The translations under genes were made by a program, and so were the position numbers. From DASQPA01 sp963757335 (GTDB lineage: Bacteria > Acidobacteriota > Thermoanaerobaculia > Multivoradales > UBA5704), in the NCBI GenBank assembly GCA_963757335.1, contig CAVWRJ010000002.1, positions 62,001 to 126,000 on the forward strand: a DNA stretch of 64,000 nt, written 5' to 3'. The notes beneath the pieces are model-generated. The model did no database searches and was not told where the DNA came from. It saw nothing but the letters and a program-made list of their open reading frames with translations. Shown here piece by piece: positions 1 to 8,340 of the stretch. Position 1 is the stretch's first letter. Every line of letters begins with the position of its first letter.

Positions 1-47
1 CAAACTGGATCAAGAAATCATAGCTAATTCTGAAGAGTGACAAAACC

Positions 48-707
48 ATGTGCGCTACATCAGATGGCTCTAAGCCTAAGAACTTCGTCCCAGAGCGCTT
101 GCAACTGCCGAACGTGCCTTCGTCCCACGGTGAAGTCTCTCCAGAAGAAGGGCTCCCATTCATTGCCGGTGTTCTCTTAGCATCCTTACCTCTCGCATCA
201 TTTCTTGGCCAATACATGCTCTCGCTCCGCGCGGGCACTCAGCAAGTATTATTCCACCACTTGACCGTCATGGTAGTGGATTGGTTTTTCGTGCCTTTCA
301 ATTATTTGGCAGCTCGACTCATCGAGTGGCGGCGCGGCGGAAGGCTTTACCTAATAACCGGCGCTTCGGTCATATTGAATATATTGACACATGCTTTTTG
401 GCAGTACAATGGGATTGACCCAGGCCATATGATCACTAAAGCCGGCGTTGTGCTGCCAGCAGGCTGGATTCACTTGGCATTTTCGATTCTCGAGATGATA
501 CTTCTTAGCGCCTTTGTGTTCTGCCGTAAAGCGGGTGGACCAAGGCTTAGGCTTGCGACAATGATTGCTACGGCATACTTCGTAACGATGGGTATCTGCG
601 GATACGCCATGCACCACGGCTTTATCGCGAGCGATGTGATCGTGTTTATTAGTGGCCTTTTTTTTGTCATTGCCTATCCACGGCTAGTTGGTAAAAGACA
701 ATTATAG
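48..707 (+). CDS. Multi-pass membrane protein of unknown function, low GC
   Basis: A 219-residue protein I do not recognise. About five or six hydrophobic segments are visible, roughly residues 37-55, 65-90, 100-118, 135-158, 168-185 and 195-212, with a polar N-terminal tail of about 35 residues and no cleavable signal peptide. Base composition is near 50% GC with mixed third-codon bases, quite unlike the roughly 70% GC genes that follow, which suggests foreign origin. It is followed by a gene fragment lacking its 5' part, so it may lie on the edge of an inserted or rearranged segment. The function cannot be inferred; it could be a small sensor or enzyme-like integral membrane protein. Confidence 0.6.
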   Translation: MCATSDGSKPKNFVPERLQLPNVPSSHGEVSPEEGLPFIAGVLLASLPLASFLGQYMLSLRAGTQQVLFHHLTVMVVDWFFVPFNYLAARLIEWRRGGRLYLITGASVILNILTHAFWQYNGIDPGHMITKAGVVLPAGWIHLAFSILEMILLSAFVFCRKAGGPRLRLATMIATAYFVTMGICGYAMHHGFIASDVIVFISGLFFVIAYPRLVGKRQL

Positions 708-874
708 CTCTCGCCAGAACGGTCTGCCCCACGACCTAGCCTAGAGGCACGAGGTGCGGGTCGACTCTCAGGGCGGTACCGTCCTCCCATTGCCGGATGC
801 ACAGCATCCCAAGTAATCGATTAGGCTAGGCGAGATTCGATGCGCCTTGGCAATGCGTTCCGAGTTCCTGCGGC
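708..874. other. Gene-free junction region
   Basis: No convincing coding frame, RNA or strong hairpin. Composition changes from the low-GC gene on the left to high-GC DNA on the right, so a recombination breakpoint probably lies in or just after this stretch. Confidence 0.4.
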
Positions 875-1153
875 GTGCGATGGCAGATCGCACCTTGCCT
901 CCATCTGGTCTTCTTCGGCGCCCTCGGCCTCCCTCTCGTGCTCTCCCGGCCGGTCGGCATCCACGAGGGGTACAACCGGCGTTGGGCGATCGAGAACGGG
1001 GCGGGCCTGAAGATGCGCGATCCCCGCCACGCCGGCTGGTGGATCCGGGAGTGGCTCTCCGAAGGGGTGCTCGCCGCGGCGGCGTGGTTCGGGTTTCTGC
1101 GGCTGCCGAAATTCGGGCTCTACCAGATTCTGGCGGCGATGGGAGAGGCGTGA
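875..1153 (+). pseudogene. 3' fragment of a larger gene, possibly glycosyltransferase-like
   Basis: The frame from about residue 20 reads like a conserved C-terminal domain: PVGIHEGYNRRW, then ENGAGLKMRDPRHAGWWI and a basic, aromatic end, with typical high-GC codon use. The pattern resembles the C-terminal part of MGDG-synthase/GT28-like proteins, where an N-E-NGAG motif follows the substrate loop, but I recall this only loosely. The part upstream of about position 890 does not continue the protein, so the 5' end has been lost. No ribosome-binding site supports the apparent ATG. It is best read as a remnant left when the low-GC segment on its left arrived. Confidence 0.4.
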
Positions 1154-1281
1154 CGGCCGCCCGTGGTACTGTGGAAATCTGCCGACCTCCTCGCCCACTG
1201 CCGTGGGTCCCACCTCATGGGAGGTCACGAGGCTCGGGCCCAGCCAGACCCCACCCGCCTTGAAAGGAGCTCCCCAGACCC

Positions 1282-2227
1282 ATGCAGCCAAGATTCCGGC
1301 TCGCAACGCCCGTCACCCTCCTCTGTTCCCTCGCGCTCTTCAGTCTGGGCTGCGGCAAGACCACGCCGGCCGGGGCGTCGGCGTCGCCGGCATCGACGGC
1401 AGCGGCATCGGCGGCGTCCACGCCGGCCGCCGCCGCAACCGCAACCCCCGCCGCCGCCCCTGCCGCGAACGGCAGCCGCCGACACCGGTGAGCCGCCGAA
1501 TCTGTTCATGGGGCATATCGATCCGAAGACCCTCGGCATCCCGATCTATCCGGGCGCCAAGCCGTCCGACGGCATCGGCATCGCGTCCTCGGGCAAGGAG
1601 GGGAACGGCCAGATGGTCGTCCTGACGACGCCGGACTCGTTCGACACCGTGGCTGCCTGGTACAAGGCCAAGCTGCCGGCGGGCTCGGGGAACACCAGCC
1701 TGATCGGGACCGGTCATTCGATGATCACGTTTCAGGCCTCCACCCAGCCGAACGACGCCAAGCTCGTAACCGTCGCGACCGCGGGCGATCACACCTCGAT
1801 CACCCTGACCGCCGGGCACAGCGCGGCTCCGGGGACCGCCAGCTCCGCGAGCCTGGCAGCGGCCGCCAGCGCGCCGGGCGCCGCCGACCATGCCGACCTC
1901 CACTCGCTGGGGCTGCCGGTCTATGCCAGCGTCTACGAGAGCAGCTGGGCGGGCAATTTCAGCGACGATACCCAGACGACGCGCCAGGGCAACCTGAGCA
2001 CCCACGACTCTTTCGACCAGGTCTACCAGTGGTACAAGGGACAGCTGCCGGCGGGCTCGGAAGAGGGCGAGGCCGCGGCGTCGAACCACACGACCGACGA
2101 GGGCGAGCGCGCCGCGATGTTTCAGCTCGGGACGACGGCCGATCCCAAGTCGAAGATGGTCATGATCACCCGGGGCAAGAGCGACGACTCGACGATCATC
2201 GTCCTCCTCAATCACACGACGAAGTGA
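1282..2227 (+). CDS. Lipoprotein with two tandem repeat domains, apparent frameshift
   Basis: AAAGGAG at 1263-1269 precedes the ATG. The first frame encodes a lipoprotein signal ending in the lipobox LFSLGC, then an Ala/Ser/Thr/Pro-rich linker, and stops at 1491. The remainder continues in another frame from about 1470 to 2227. That part holds two related domains of about 100 residues, each starting LG(I/L)P(I/V)Y and containing SFDxVxxWYKxxLPAGS, so an internal duplication is clear. The frames switch inside the GC-rich linker (about 1441-1485), where C and GCC runs are common, so a one-base indel or an assembly error is likely. The intact product would be an outer- or inner-membrane-anchored protein. 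Function unknown. Confidence 0.65.
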
Positions 2228-2310
2228 GCGCAGGCTCAGTTTGATCCTGCGGGCCGGCTCCTTCGGGCGCTTCGCGCAGCCAGTCGCCAGTCCTCGGAAC
2301 CAAACTGAGC
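2228..2310 (+). repeat. Intergenic hairpin element, copy A
   Basis: Outer arms GGCTCAGTTTG (from 2233) and CAAACTGAGCC (to 2311) are perfectly complementary. They enclose a core containing CTCCTTCGGGCGCTTCGCGC and CCAGTCGC. The same core, with different but again complementary outer arms, occurs on the minus strand at about 31330-31420. It lies between the 3' ends of two convergent genes here. Confidence 0.6.
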
Positions 2311-2326
2311 CAGTACCCGCGGGGCC

Positions 2327-2755
2327 CTAGCAGTCGCCGATGCGCTTGCCCTTGACGTGCTGGGTCACCTTCATCGGTCCCTTCTTGGTCACGACGCTCA
2401 TGTGCATCGTGCTCTCGTAGGTATCGTTGGCGAAGACCATTTCACCCGTGCCCTTGGAGCCGTTCTGGCAGGTGAACGACCACGACCCCTTGTCGCTGCT
2501 GACCTTTACATCCGACGCCTGGCACTTGGAGGACTTCTGCATCTTCGCGATCATCGCCTCTGGCGTCGGGACTTGTTGCGCGCGCTCACACTTGGTAACG
2601 GTCATCGGCTGCATGGACGGCTGACCTTCCATCTCCGTGGAAATCGTGATCTGCCAGTTTCCCGGATGGAAGTTGAAAGCGGCCGCGGCCCAGGCGGCCG
2701 AGCCGGAGAGGAGGAGTGTCGCGGCACAGACGAGCGCGGTCGTCGATTTCTTCAC
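2327..2755 (-). CDS. DUF3617 family secreted protein
   Basis: 142 residues from a GTG start, with GGAG about six bases upstream (reverse strand of 2760-2765). An N-terminal signal peptide (residues 1-23, ending AWA) is followed by the DUF3617 pattern: a PGNWQITISTEMEG opening, MTVTKCE, two cysteines in the KCQ and FTC segments, a GTGEM strand, and the typical GKRIGDC C terminus. Family members are small periplasmic or secreted beta-rich proteins of unknown function, common in Proteobacteria and Acidobacteria. It lies 17 bases downstream of the next gene on the same strand and is probably co-transcribed with it. Confidence 0.85.
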   Translation of the reverse strand: MKKSTTALVCAATLLLSGSAAWAAAAFNFHPGNWQITISTEMEGQPSMQPMTVTKCERAQQVPTPEAMIAKMQKSSKCQASDVKVSSDKGSWSFTCQNGSKGTGEMVFANDTYESTMHMSVVTKKGPMKVTQHVKGKRIGDC

Positions 2756-2772
2756 TGGATCTCCTTCGAAGC

Positions 2773-3567
2773 CTAAAACTGTACGTTGCTGAGGAAGAAT
2801 GACGAGACCTCGACGTTTCGCGAGACGATCTCGGCCGCCATCTGGGGGGTGAGGACGAACTGGCCCGCCCGCTCCTTGGCCGGGGTCATCAGCAGGAGCT
2901 CGAAGCCGCTGACTCTGGGGTGGCTCTCGCGGACGTGGAGGAGCGCCGTGGCACCGACGGCGAGCGCCCGGAAGACCGACGCCTCGGAGTTGGTGGTCAC
3001 CTCGACGAGTGGCCGGTCGGACTGGGTGCCCTGGTAGATCTCCACCTCCTCCACCCCCTGGCCGTGGAAGAACTGCTGCAGCTCGGCGGCCACGTCGACC
3101 TGGGAGCAGGGCCGGCGCGTCAGGGTGGAGAGATCGGAGAAGCCCGCCTTGGTCTTCGCCAGGCTGCCGGGAAGGGCGGTCGCCGAGGTAGGGGCGACCC
3201 CCGGACGGGTGCGCCGGGCCGGCACCAGCTCGCGGGGCGCCGGAGCCTTGTCGTGGATGAGGTTGGTCAGGGTCTGCTGGGGAGGCGGGGCGGCCGACGC
3301 CGGCGGGATCTGGTGGCTGTCGATGACGACCGCCGTGCCGTAGTCGTTGGTGTTCGCCTGGTCGCTCCGCGCCACGTCGATCTGCTTTAAGGGGAGGAAG
3401 GTCTGGTTGCCGTTGGGGAGGGTGATCACCGCCCGCTCGCCGACGACCTTGTATTTCTCCTTGGCCTGGATCGACGACCCGTCCGTCAGGTAGATGGTGT
3501 AGGCGAAGAGGGGGCCTACCCAGAGGAGGGCGAGGAGGGACAGGGTCAACCGCCGCAGCTGGCGCAT
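2773..3567 (-). CDS. Secreted protein of unknown function
   Basis: 264 residues starting at the second ATG, which has AAAGGA at a good distance; a start nine bases upstream is also possible. A signal peptide ends near residue 23 (LFAYT). Residues 23-60 look like a short SH3-like strand module (YLTDGSSIQAKEKYKV, then AVITLPNG), as in many acidobacterial secreted proteins. A Pro/Ala linker (about 85-140) leads to an alpha/beta C-terminal domain that I do not recognise. It reads away from carA, with both starts within about 90 bases, so a shared control region is possible. Confidence 0.65.
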   Translation of the reverse strand: MRQLRRLTLSLLALLWVGPLFAYTIYLTDGSSIQAKEKYKVVGERAVITLPNGNQTFLPLKQIDVARSDQANTNDYGTAVVIDSHQIPPASAAPPPQQTLTNLIHDKAPAPRELVPARRTRPGVAPTSATALPGSLAKTKAGFSDLSTLTRRPCSQVDVAAELQQFFHGQGVEEVEIYQGTQSDRPLVEVTTNSEASVFRALAVGATALLHVRESHPRVSGFELLLMTPAKERAGQFVLTPQMAAEIVSRNVEVSSFFLSNVQF

Positions 3568-3649
3568 GGGGAGCATCCTTTCGGCCGTCGGATACGAATC
3601 GCTCTGCTATGATAACCCGCCACCGCCGAGACCGAGCCCCCTTCTCGTC

Positions 3650-4768
3650 TTGACCTCCCACCCCACCCCCGGACTGCTGCTGCTCGAGGACGGTTCCGTC
3701 TTCGAGGGCGAGACCGTCGCCGCCGGCACCCGTTTCGGCGAGGTGGTCTTCAACACCTCGATGACCGGCTACCAGGAGGTCCTGACCGACCCCTCCTACC
3801 GCGGCCAGATCGTCGTCATGACCCAGCCGCACATCGGCAACTACGGCACCGCCCCGGAGCTCGCCGAGTCGGGGCGCCCGTGGGTCGAGGGGTTCCTCGC
3901 CCGCCGCTTCACCGCCGTCCCCTCCGGCCAGCACCGGGAGGAGGGGCTCGTCGGCTATCTGCGCCGCCACTGGGTGCCGGCGATGGACGGGCTCGACACC
4001 CGCGCCCTCGTCCGCCGGCTGCGCGACCGCGGGGCGATGCGCGGGGTGCTGACCAGCGAGCGCTCGGACATCGCCCAACTCGCCGCCGAGCTCGCCGACT
4101 TCCCCACCATGACCGGCCGCGCCCTGGTCGACGAGGTGACCTGCGCCGAGCGCTACGAGCTGGCGCCGACCGCCGTTCCCGGCGCCGCTACCCGCGGCTG
4201 CCACCTGGCGGTCTACGACTTCGGGGTGAAAACGAACATTTTGCGCTCGCTGGAGCGGCGCGGGGTGCGCCTCACGGTGCTCCCCGCCCGCACCCCGGCC
4301 AGCGACTGCCTGGCCCTCGGGGCCGACGGGGTCATCCTCTCGAACGGCCCGGGCGACCCCGAGCCGCTCACCGGCATCGTCGAGACCGTGCGGGAGCTGA
4401 TCGGCGCCGGCATCCCGATCTTCGGCATCTGCCTCGGCCATCAGCTCCTGGGCCTCGCCCTCGGCGGCACGACCTTCAAGCTCGGCTTCGGCCACCATGG
4501 CGGCAACCAGCCGGTTCACGACCTGCGGACCGGCAGAGTGGCGATCACCAGCCAGAACCACGGCTTCGCAGTCCATCCCGATTCGCTCCCCGCCTCCTGC
4601 CGGGTGACCGAGGTCAACTTGAACGACGGCACGGTCGAGGGCTTCGACGTCGCCGGGAAGCCGATCTTCTCCGTCCAGTACCACCCCGAGGCCGCCCCCG
4701 GCCCGCACGACGCCGCGCCGCTCTTCGATCGCTTTCTGGCCGCGGTGGCCGCGGTCGCCGCGAAGTGA
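3650..4768 (+). CDS. carA: Carbamoyl-phosphate synthase small subunit
   Basis: Glutamine amidotransferase subunit that supplies ammonia to CarB for carbamoyl phosphate in the pyrimidine and arginine pathways. The N-terminal CPSase small-chain domain (LLLEDGSVFEGE, then GEVVFNTSMTGYQE) is followed by a class I glutaminase domain. The nucleophile Cys261 lies in FGICLGHQ, and the His345/Glu347 pair in QYHPEA. The TTG at 3650 gives 372 residues, the usual length. The longer ATG frame from 3566 would overlap the divergent gene and adds non-conserved sequence. No carB is present in the window, so the large subunit lies elsewhere. The stop is 24 bases before the next start. Confidence 0.93.
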   Translation: MTSHPTPGLLLLEDGSVFEGETVAAGTRFGEVVFNTSMTGYQEVLTDPSYRGQIVVMTQPHIGNYGTAPELAESGRPWVEGFLARRFTAVPSGQHREEGLVGYLRRHWVPAMDGLDTRALVRRLRDRGAMRGVLTSERSDIAQLAAELADFPTMTGRALVDEVTCAERYELAPTAVPGAATRGCHLAVYDFGVKTNILRSLERRGVRLTVLPARTPASDCLALGADGVILSNGPGDPEPLTGIVETVRELIGAGIPIFGICLGHQLLGLALGGTTFKLGFGHHGGNQPVHDLRTGRVAITSQNHGFAVHPDSLPASCRVTEVNLNDGTVEGFDVAGKPIFSVQYHPEAAPGPHDAAPLFDRFLAAVAAVAAK

Positions 4769-4792
4769 ACGGAGGGACGGGACCGGGAGCCC

Positions 4793-6007
4793 CTGGCGGG
4801 TCCGCTCACCTGGGTCATCGCCTGGCGCTTCCTCCGCGGGCCGCGGAGCCGGCTCCTCGGCGGCACCGCCCGCTCGGCCCTCCTCGCCACCGCCCTCGGG
4901 GTCACCGCCATGGTCATCGCCATGGGCCTGATGAGCGGCTACCGGGAGGATCTGGAGACCAAGCTCATCCGCGGCAACGCCGCCGTCCTCGCCTATCCGG
5001 TGGGAAACAAGGGGGTGAAGATCGACCCCAGGAAGGAGGCGCGCCTCCGCGCCCTCCCCGGGGTGCTCCGGATCGGCCGGGTCGCCTACGGTCAGGGATC
5101 GCTCGCCAGCTCGGCCCGGCCGCAGGGGGTGTCGGTGGTGCTCCGCGGCATCGATCCCGGCGGCGGACAGCTCACCGCCAGCCCCGGCCAGCTCCGCCCC
5201 GGACCCGACGGCATCCCGCGGACCGTCCTCGGCGCCGACCTCGCCCAGAAGCTCGGCGTCAAGCCGGGGGACACCCTCCGGCTCGTCGCCCTGGGCTTCG
5301 CCGGGGACCGGCCGCGCTTCCGCTACCAGAGCCTGAAGGTCGCCGGCACCTTCAAGACCGGCTTTGCCGAGTTCGACCGCACCTGGGTCCTCATCGACCG
5401 GCCGCTCGTCGAGAGCATGATCGGCGGCGAGGTGGCGGTCGACCTCCTCGAATTCACCCTGAAGGACCCGGCCGCGGCGCCGCTTACGGGGGAGAAGATC
5501 GCGGCGATCCTGAACCCCGACTTCGTCGTCACCGACTGGCAGCAGTTGAACCGCGAGCTGTTCACCGCCCTGAAGCTCCAGCAGGTGGCCCTCTTCCTCG
5601 TCCTCGGGTTGATCGTCCTCGTCTCGACCTTCAACGTCGCCTCGACCCTCGTCGTCCTCGTCCGCGAAAGAATGCGCGACCTCGGCGCTCTCGGCGCCCT
5701 CGGGCTCTCCCCCGTCCGCCTGTCGCGCGTCTTCCTCCTCTACGGCGGTCTCCTGGGGAGCCTCGGCACGCTCCTGGGCGTCGCCATCGGCTGGACGGCC
5801 TGCTGGGTCCTGACGACTTTCGAGCTCATCCGCTTCGACTCCGAGGTGGCGGCGATCTACTTCATCAGCTCCGTCCCCTTCCGCGTCCGCCCCCAGGATC
5901 TCCTCGCCGTCGTCGTCTTCGCCCTCCTGGTCACCCTCCTCGCCTGCTGGGCACCGGCCCGGCGGGCCGGCCGGATCGAGCCGGCGGTGGCGTTGCGGTA
6001 CGAGTAG
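4793..6007 (+). CDS. LolC/LolE-type ABC transporter permease
   Basis: FtsX/MacB-fold permease of about 404 residues. An N-terminal membrane segment (WRFLRGPRSRLL, then TALGVTAMVIAMGLMSGY) leads to a periplasmic MacB-like domain (about 70-270). Three more helices follow in the C-terminal FtsX domain, including LGALGLSPVRLSRVFLLYG and the final APARRAGRIEPAVALRYE, typical of lipoprotein-releasing permeases. The conserved start region lies upstream of the first ATG (4910), so I place the start at the CTG of 4793, just after GGGAG; this is tentative. No LolD ATPase is adjacent, so either the ATPase is encoded elsewhere or this is an orphan permease. Confidence 0.85.
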   Translation: MAGPLTWVIAWRFLRGPRSRLLGGTARSALLATALGVTAMVIAMGLMSGYREDLETKLIRGNAAVLAYPVGNKGVKIDPRKEARLRALPGVLRIGRVAYGQGSLASSARPQGVSVVLRGIDPGGGQLTASPGQLRPGPDGIPRTVLGADLAQKLGVKPGDTLRLVALGFAGDRPRFRYQSLKVAGTFKTGFAEFDRTWVLIDRPLVESMIGGEVAVDLLEFTLKDPAAAPLTGEKIAAILNPDFVVTDWQQLNRELFTALKLQQVALFLVLGLIVLVSTFNVASTLVVLVRERMRDLGALGALGLSPVRLSRVFLLYGGLLGSLGTLLGVAIGWTACWVLTTFELIRFDSEVAAIYFISSVPFRVRPQDLLAVVVFALLVTLLACWAPARRAGRIEPAVALRYE

Positions 6008-6034
6008 GGCGGGCGATCTTCGCGGCTGCCCCTC

Positions 6035-7015
6035 CTACCCCCCCGGCGCCATCAGCTCCCAGGTCGGCTTGAGCTCGACGTCGCCGCTGTAGCCGGCGGG
6101 CGGGCTGACGACGAAACGGACCCTGAAGTGGTCTCCCGCGGGGACGAACTCCTCGGCGCGGGAGAGGTGCACCGGCTGGCCGCCGGCCCGGGCCTCGAGC
6201 TTCAGGTGGAGGAGGCAGGAGGTGTGGTTGTCGACGACGAACTCGACGAAGGTGCCCTCCTTGCCCTTGCGCGGCGTCCAGGTCCCCTGGAAGAGGCCGA
6301 GCTCGGTGCCCGTGTCGTCGAGGAGCCGCTGGCGCTCGAACTTGAGGGTCCGGGTCGTGGGGAGAAAGAAGGGGGGGGCGTCCTGGACGTGACCGGCGCA
6401 GCCGCGGGCCTTCTTCGACTGCTCGGCGCCGGCGAGGAGAGCCGCCCGGCGCTCGGGGGTGAGCGGGTGCTCGTAGGGCGCCTTACCGAGGCGCGCCAGG
6501 TCGTCCGCCGCCGCCTCGACCGGCACGTAGCGGACGCAGGCGCCGACCAAGACCGCCGAGCGGTCCTGCTTCCAGGTGCCGTAAAGGACGTAGCTCTGGC
6601 CGAGCTCGAGCTTCGCCCCGCAGGCGCCGGCGGCGGTCTCGGCCTGGACCGTCGTCAGGTCGCTCTTCCAGGAGGAGGAGACGAGGATCGTATAGAGCTT
6701 GAGCTCCAGGCCCACGAGCTGCGCGTTCTCCACCTCCCCGGCGAAGATCTCCTGGGCGACGGAGAGGCCGTGCTCCAGGGTGCCGCCGTCCTTCCCGCAG
6801 GTGCAGGCCGCCGGCGGGTGTGGCGGGGCGGGTGCTGCCGGGGCGGGCGCGGGCGCCGGAGGGGCCGGAACTGGCGCCGGAGTCTGAGCGGGCGAGGGGC
6901 TGGCCGCAGTCGGTACGGTCGGCGCGGCCGGCGTCTGGGCGGAGAGCGGCAGAGCCCCCGCCAGGAGAGCGGCGGCGGCGAATGGGCAGAGGCGAGCGGA
7001 AAATCCCCTAGGCAT
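6035..7015 (-). CDS. Secreted protein with NTR/TIMP-like cysteine domain
   Basis: 326 residues. A signal peptide (1-30, ending LSAQ) is followed by a 45-residue Ala/Pro linker. A domain then starts with ACTCGKDGG, and includes IFAGEVENAQLV and ACGAKLELGQSYVLYG. A Cys-x-Cys opening, an 'FxGEV' strand and a later 'CG...GxxYLxY' segment are hallmarks of netrin-like (NTR/TIMP) modules seen in some bacterial secreted proteins. The C-terminal half (about 215-326) is a beta-rich domain (FVEFVVDNHTSC, then HFRVRFVVSPPAGYSG). The NTR assignment is by motif only. It is separated from the upstream VWFA gene by a hairpin. Confidence 0.65.
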   Translation of the reverse strand: MPRGFSARLCPFAAAALLAGALPLSAQTPAAPTVPTAASPSPAQTPAPVPAPPAPAPAPAAPAPPHPPAACTCGKDGGTLEHGLSVAQEIFAGEVENAQLVGLELKLYTILVSSSWKSDLTTVQAETAAGACGAKLELGQSYVLYGTWKQDRSAVLVGACVRYVPVEAAADDLARLGKAPYEHPLTPERRAALLAGAEQSKKARGCAGHVQDAPPFFLPTTRTLKFERQRLLDDTGTELGLFQGTWTPRKGKEGTFVEFVVDNHTSCLLHLKLEARAGGQPVHLSRAEEFVPAGDHFRVRFVVSPPAGYSGDVELKPTWELMAPGG

Positions 7016-7065
7016 CGTACGTCTCCCGGCTAAATTGGAGGCCGATTGTAGCGCGGCGGCGGGAA

Positions 7066-7093
7066 ACCCCCTCCCCCGAACGGGAGAGGGGGT
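7066..7093 (-). terminator. Intergenic hairpin, probable terminator
   Basis: CCCCCTC...CCCG and CGGGAGAGGGGG pair with one mismatch around a short loop. On the minus strand the stem is followed by a short T run. It separates the VWFA gene from the NTR-like gene. Similar CCCTCCC/GGGAGGG hairpins recur at 41544 and 49523. Confidence 0.5.
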
Positions 7094-7104
7094 GGAAGAT
7101 CGGC

Positions 7105-8340
7105 CTAGTAGTCGACGTAGCCGCCGCGGGCCCGCACATGGAGCCCCGCTCGGTCGCGGACCCGGATCTGCACCTCGTGCCACTTGCCGTCGTGGCGCGC
7201 GTTGCTGGGGTAGAAGCCGAGCACGTACTGCTCGCGCAGCTCGGAGAGGATCTCCTTGAAGGCCCCCTCCACCCCGGAGATCGAGTCGATGCCCTCGATC
7301 CGCCCGCCGCTCTCGATCACCGCCCGCTGCAGGTCGCGGAACTCCCGGTCGTTGGCCGCGAAGTCGCGCCAGGCCGATGAGATCGAGGTCCGGCGGGCCC
7401 CCTCCTCGTTGAGCTGCAGCCAGTAGACGAGCGACTGGCTGCGGCGCTCCTTCCACAGCACCTCCTGCATGGAGAGGACGCTCTGCACGTCGGTGCCATC
7501 GGAGAAGAGGACGATGACCCCTCTCCCCACCTGGCCGTCTAAGAGCTTGAGCGCCAGGTAGAGGTGGTCGTTGATCGCCGTCCCCCCTTCGGCGGGGGTC
7601 TTCTCGAGGACCGCCTCGAGCGGCTTTCGGTCGTTGTGGAAAGGGGTCGCCGCCAGCAGCCGGTCGGAGAAGAGGACGAGGCTCGCCTCGTCGACCTCCT
7701 TCATCCCGGCTAGAAACGAGTGCACCCCGGCCCGCGACGCCTCGATGCGGGCCCCCCGCATGCTCTCGCTGGTGTCCAAGAGGAGGACGGCGTTGAACGG
7801 CACCTCGCCGCGCTCGAAGGTGACGAGCTGCTGCTCCTTGCCGTTGTCGAGCACCCGGAAGTCGTCGCGGGTCAAGTCGAGAACCCGCTTGCCGTCCCCC
7901 CCGGAGACGGTGACGAAAAGGGTGCGCAGAGCGACGCTGATCTCCTCGTTGACCACGACCGGAGGGGCGGTGCGGTCGGCGAGCGCCGTGGCCCCCGAGA
8001 GGGTGGTCGCGACGACCTGGATGTGGTGCTCGACGTTCTCCTGGCCGACGTCCCACTGCAGCCGGAAAGGCGGCTTCCTGAGCTCGCCGATTTTCTTGCC
8101 GTCGACCATGAAGTCGACCCGGACGATCGGCTCGTCGCTCCGCACGTTGACCGCGACGTCGATGGTGCCGAAGATGGGGGTGGCCGGGGCCGGGGAGAGG
8201 AAGAGGACCTCGACCGCGGCGGCCGCCGCCGGCTCGGGCCGGCCGGCCAGGACGAGGAGACCGAGCGCCAGGAGGATTGCCAACTTTGGCGGCTTTGGCG
8301 ACATTGCCGAGATTGACGAGATTGACGACATTGGCTTCAT
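7105..8340 (-). CDS. VWFA-related acidobacterial domain protein
   Basis: 411 residues, secreted. The first 16 residues come from a 9-bp repeat tract, and a signal-like helix follows (LAILLALGLLVLAG). Residues 40-130 form an Ig/Big-like domain (TIDVAVNVRSDEPIVRVDFMVDGK). Residues 140-411 match the VWFA-related Acidobacterial family: LTRDDFRVLDNGKEQ, the MIDAS-type DTSESM, VVLFSDG-type strands, and the closing GFYPSNA with a KWHEVQIRVR strand. It overlaps the upstream TPR gene by ATGA, so the two are translationally coupled. These proteins are abundant in Acidobacteria, and the substrate is unknown. Confidence 0.88.
   Translation of the reverse strand: MKPMSSISSISAMSPKPPKLAILLALGLLVLAGRPEPAAAAAVEVLFLSPAPATPIFGTIDVAVNVRSDEPIVRVDFMVDGKKIGELRKPPFRLQWDVGQENVEHHIQVVATTLSGATALADRTAPPVVVNEEISVALRTLFVTVSGGDGKRVLDLTRDDFRVLDNGKEQQLVTFERGEVPFNAVLLLDTSESMRGARIEASRAGVHSFLAGMKEVDEASLVLFSDRLLAATPFHNDRKPLEAVLEKTPAEGGTAINDHLYLALKLLDGQVGRGVIVLFSDGTDVQSVLSMQEVLWKERRSQSLVYWLQLNEEGARRTSISSAWRDFAANDREFRDLQRAVIESGGRIEGIDSISGVEGAFKEILSELREQYVLGFYPSNARHDGKWHEVQIRVRDRAGLHVRARGGYVDY
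8281..8336 (-). repeat. 9-bp-periodic tract at N terminus of VWFA gene
   Basis: On the coding strand about six imperfect units of the form CTCGTCAAT follow the ATG directly. They encode SSISSISAMSPKPPK. See the finding on 9-bp tracts. Confidence 0.7.

Noticed and set aside
2327..4708. Very long minus-strand reading frame over carA
   Set aside because: It is a high-GC shadow of carA; only its last 142 codons (DUF3617) are real.
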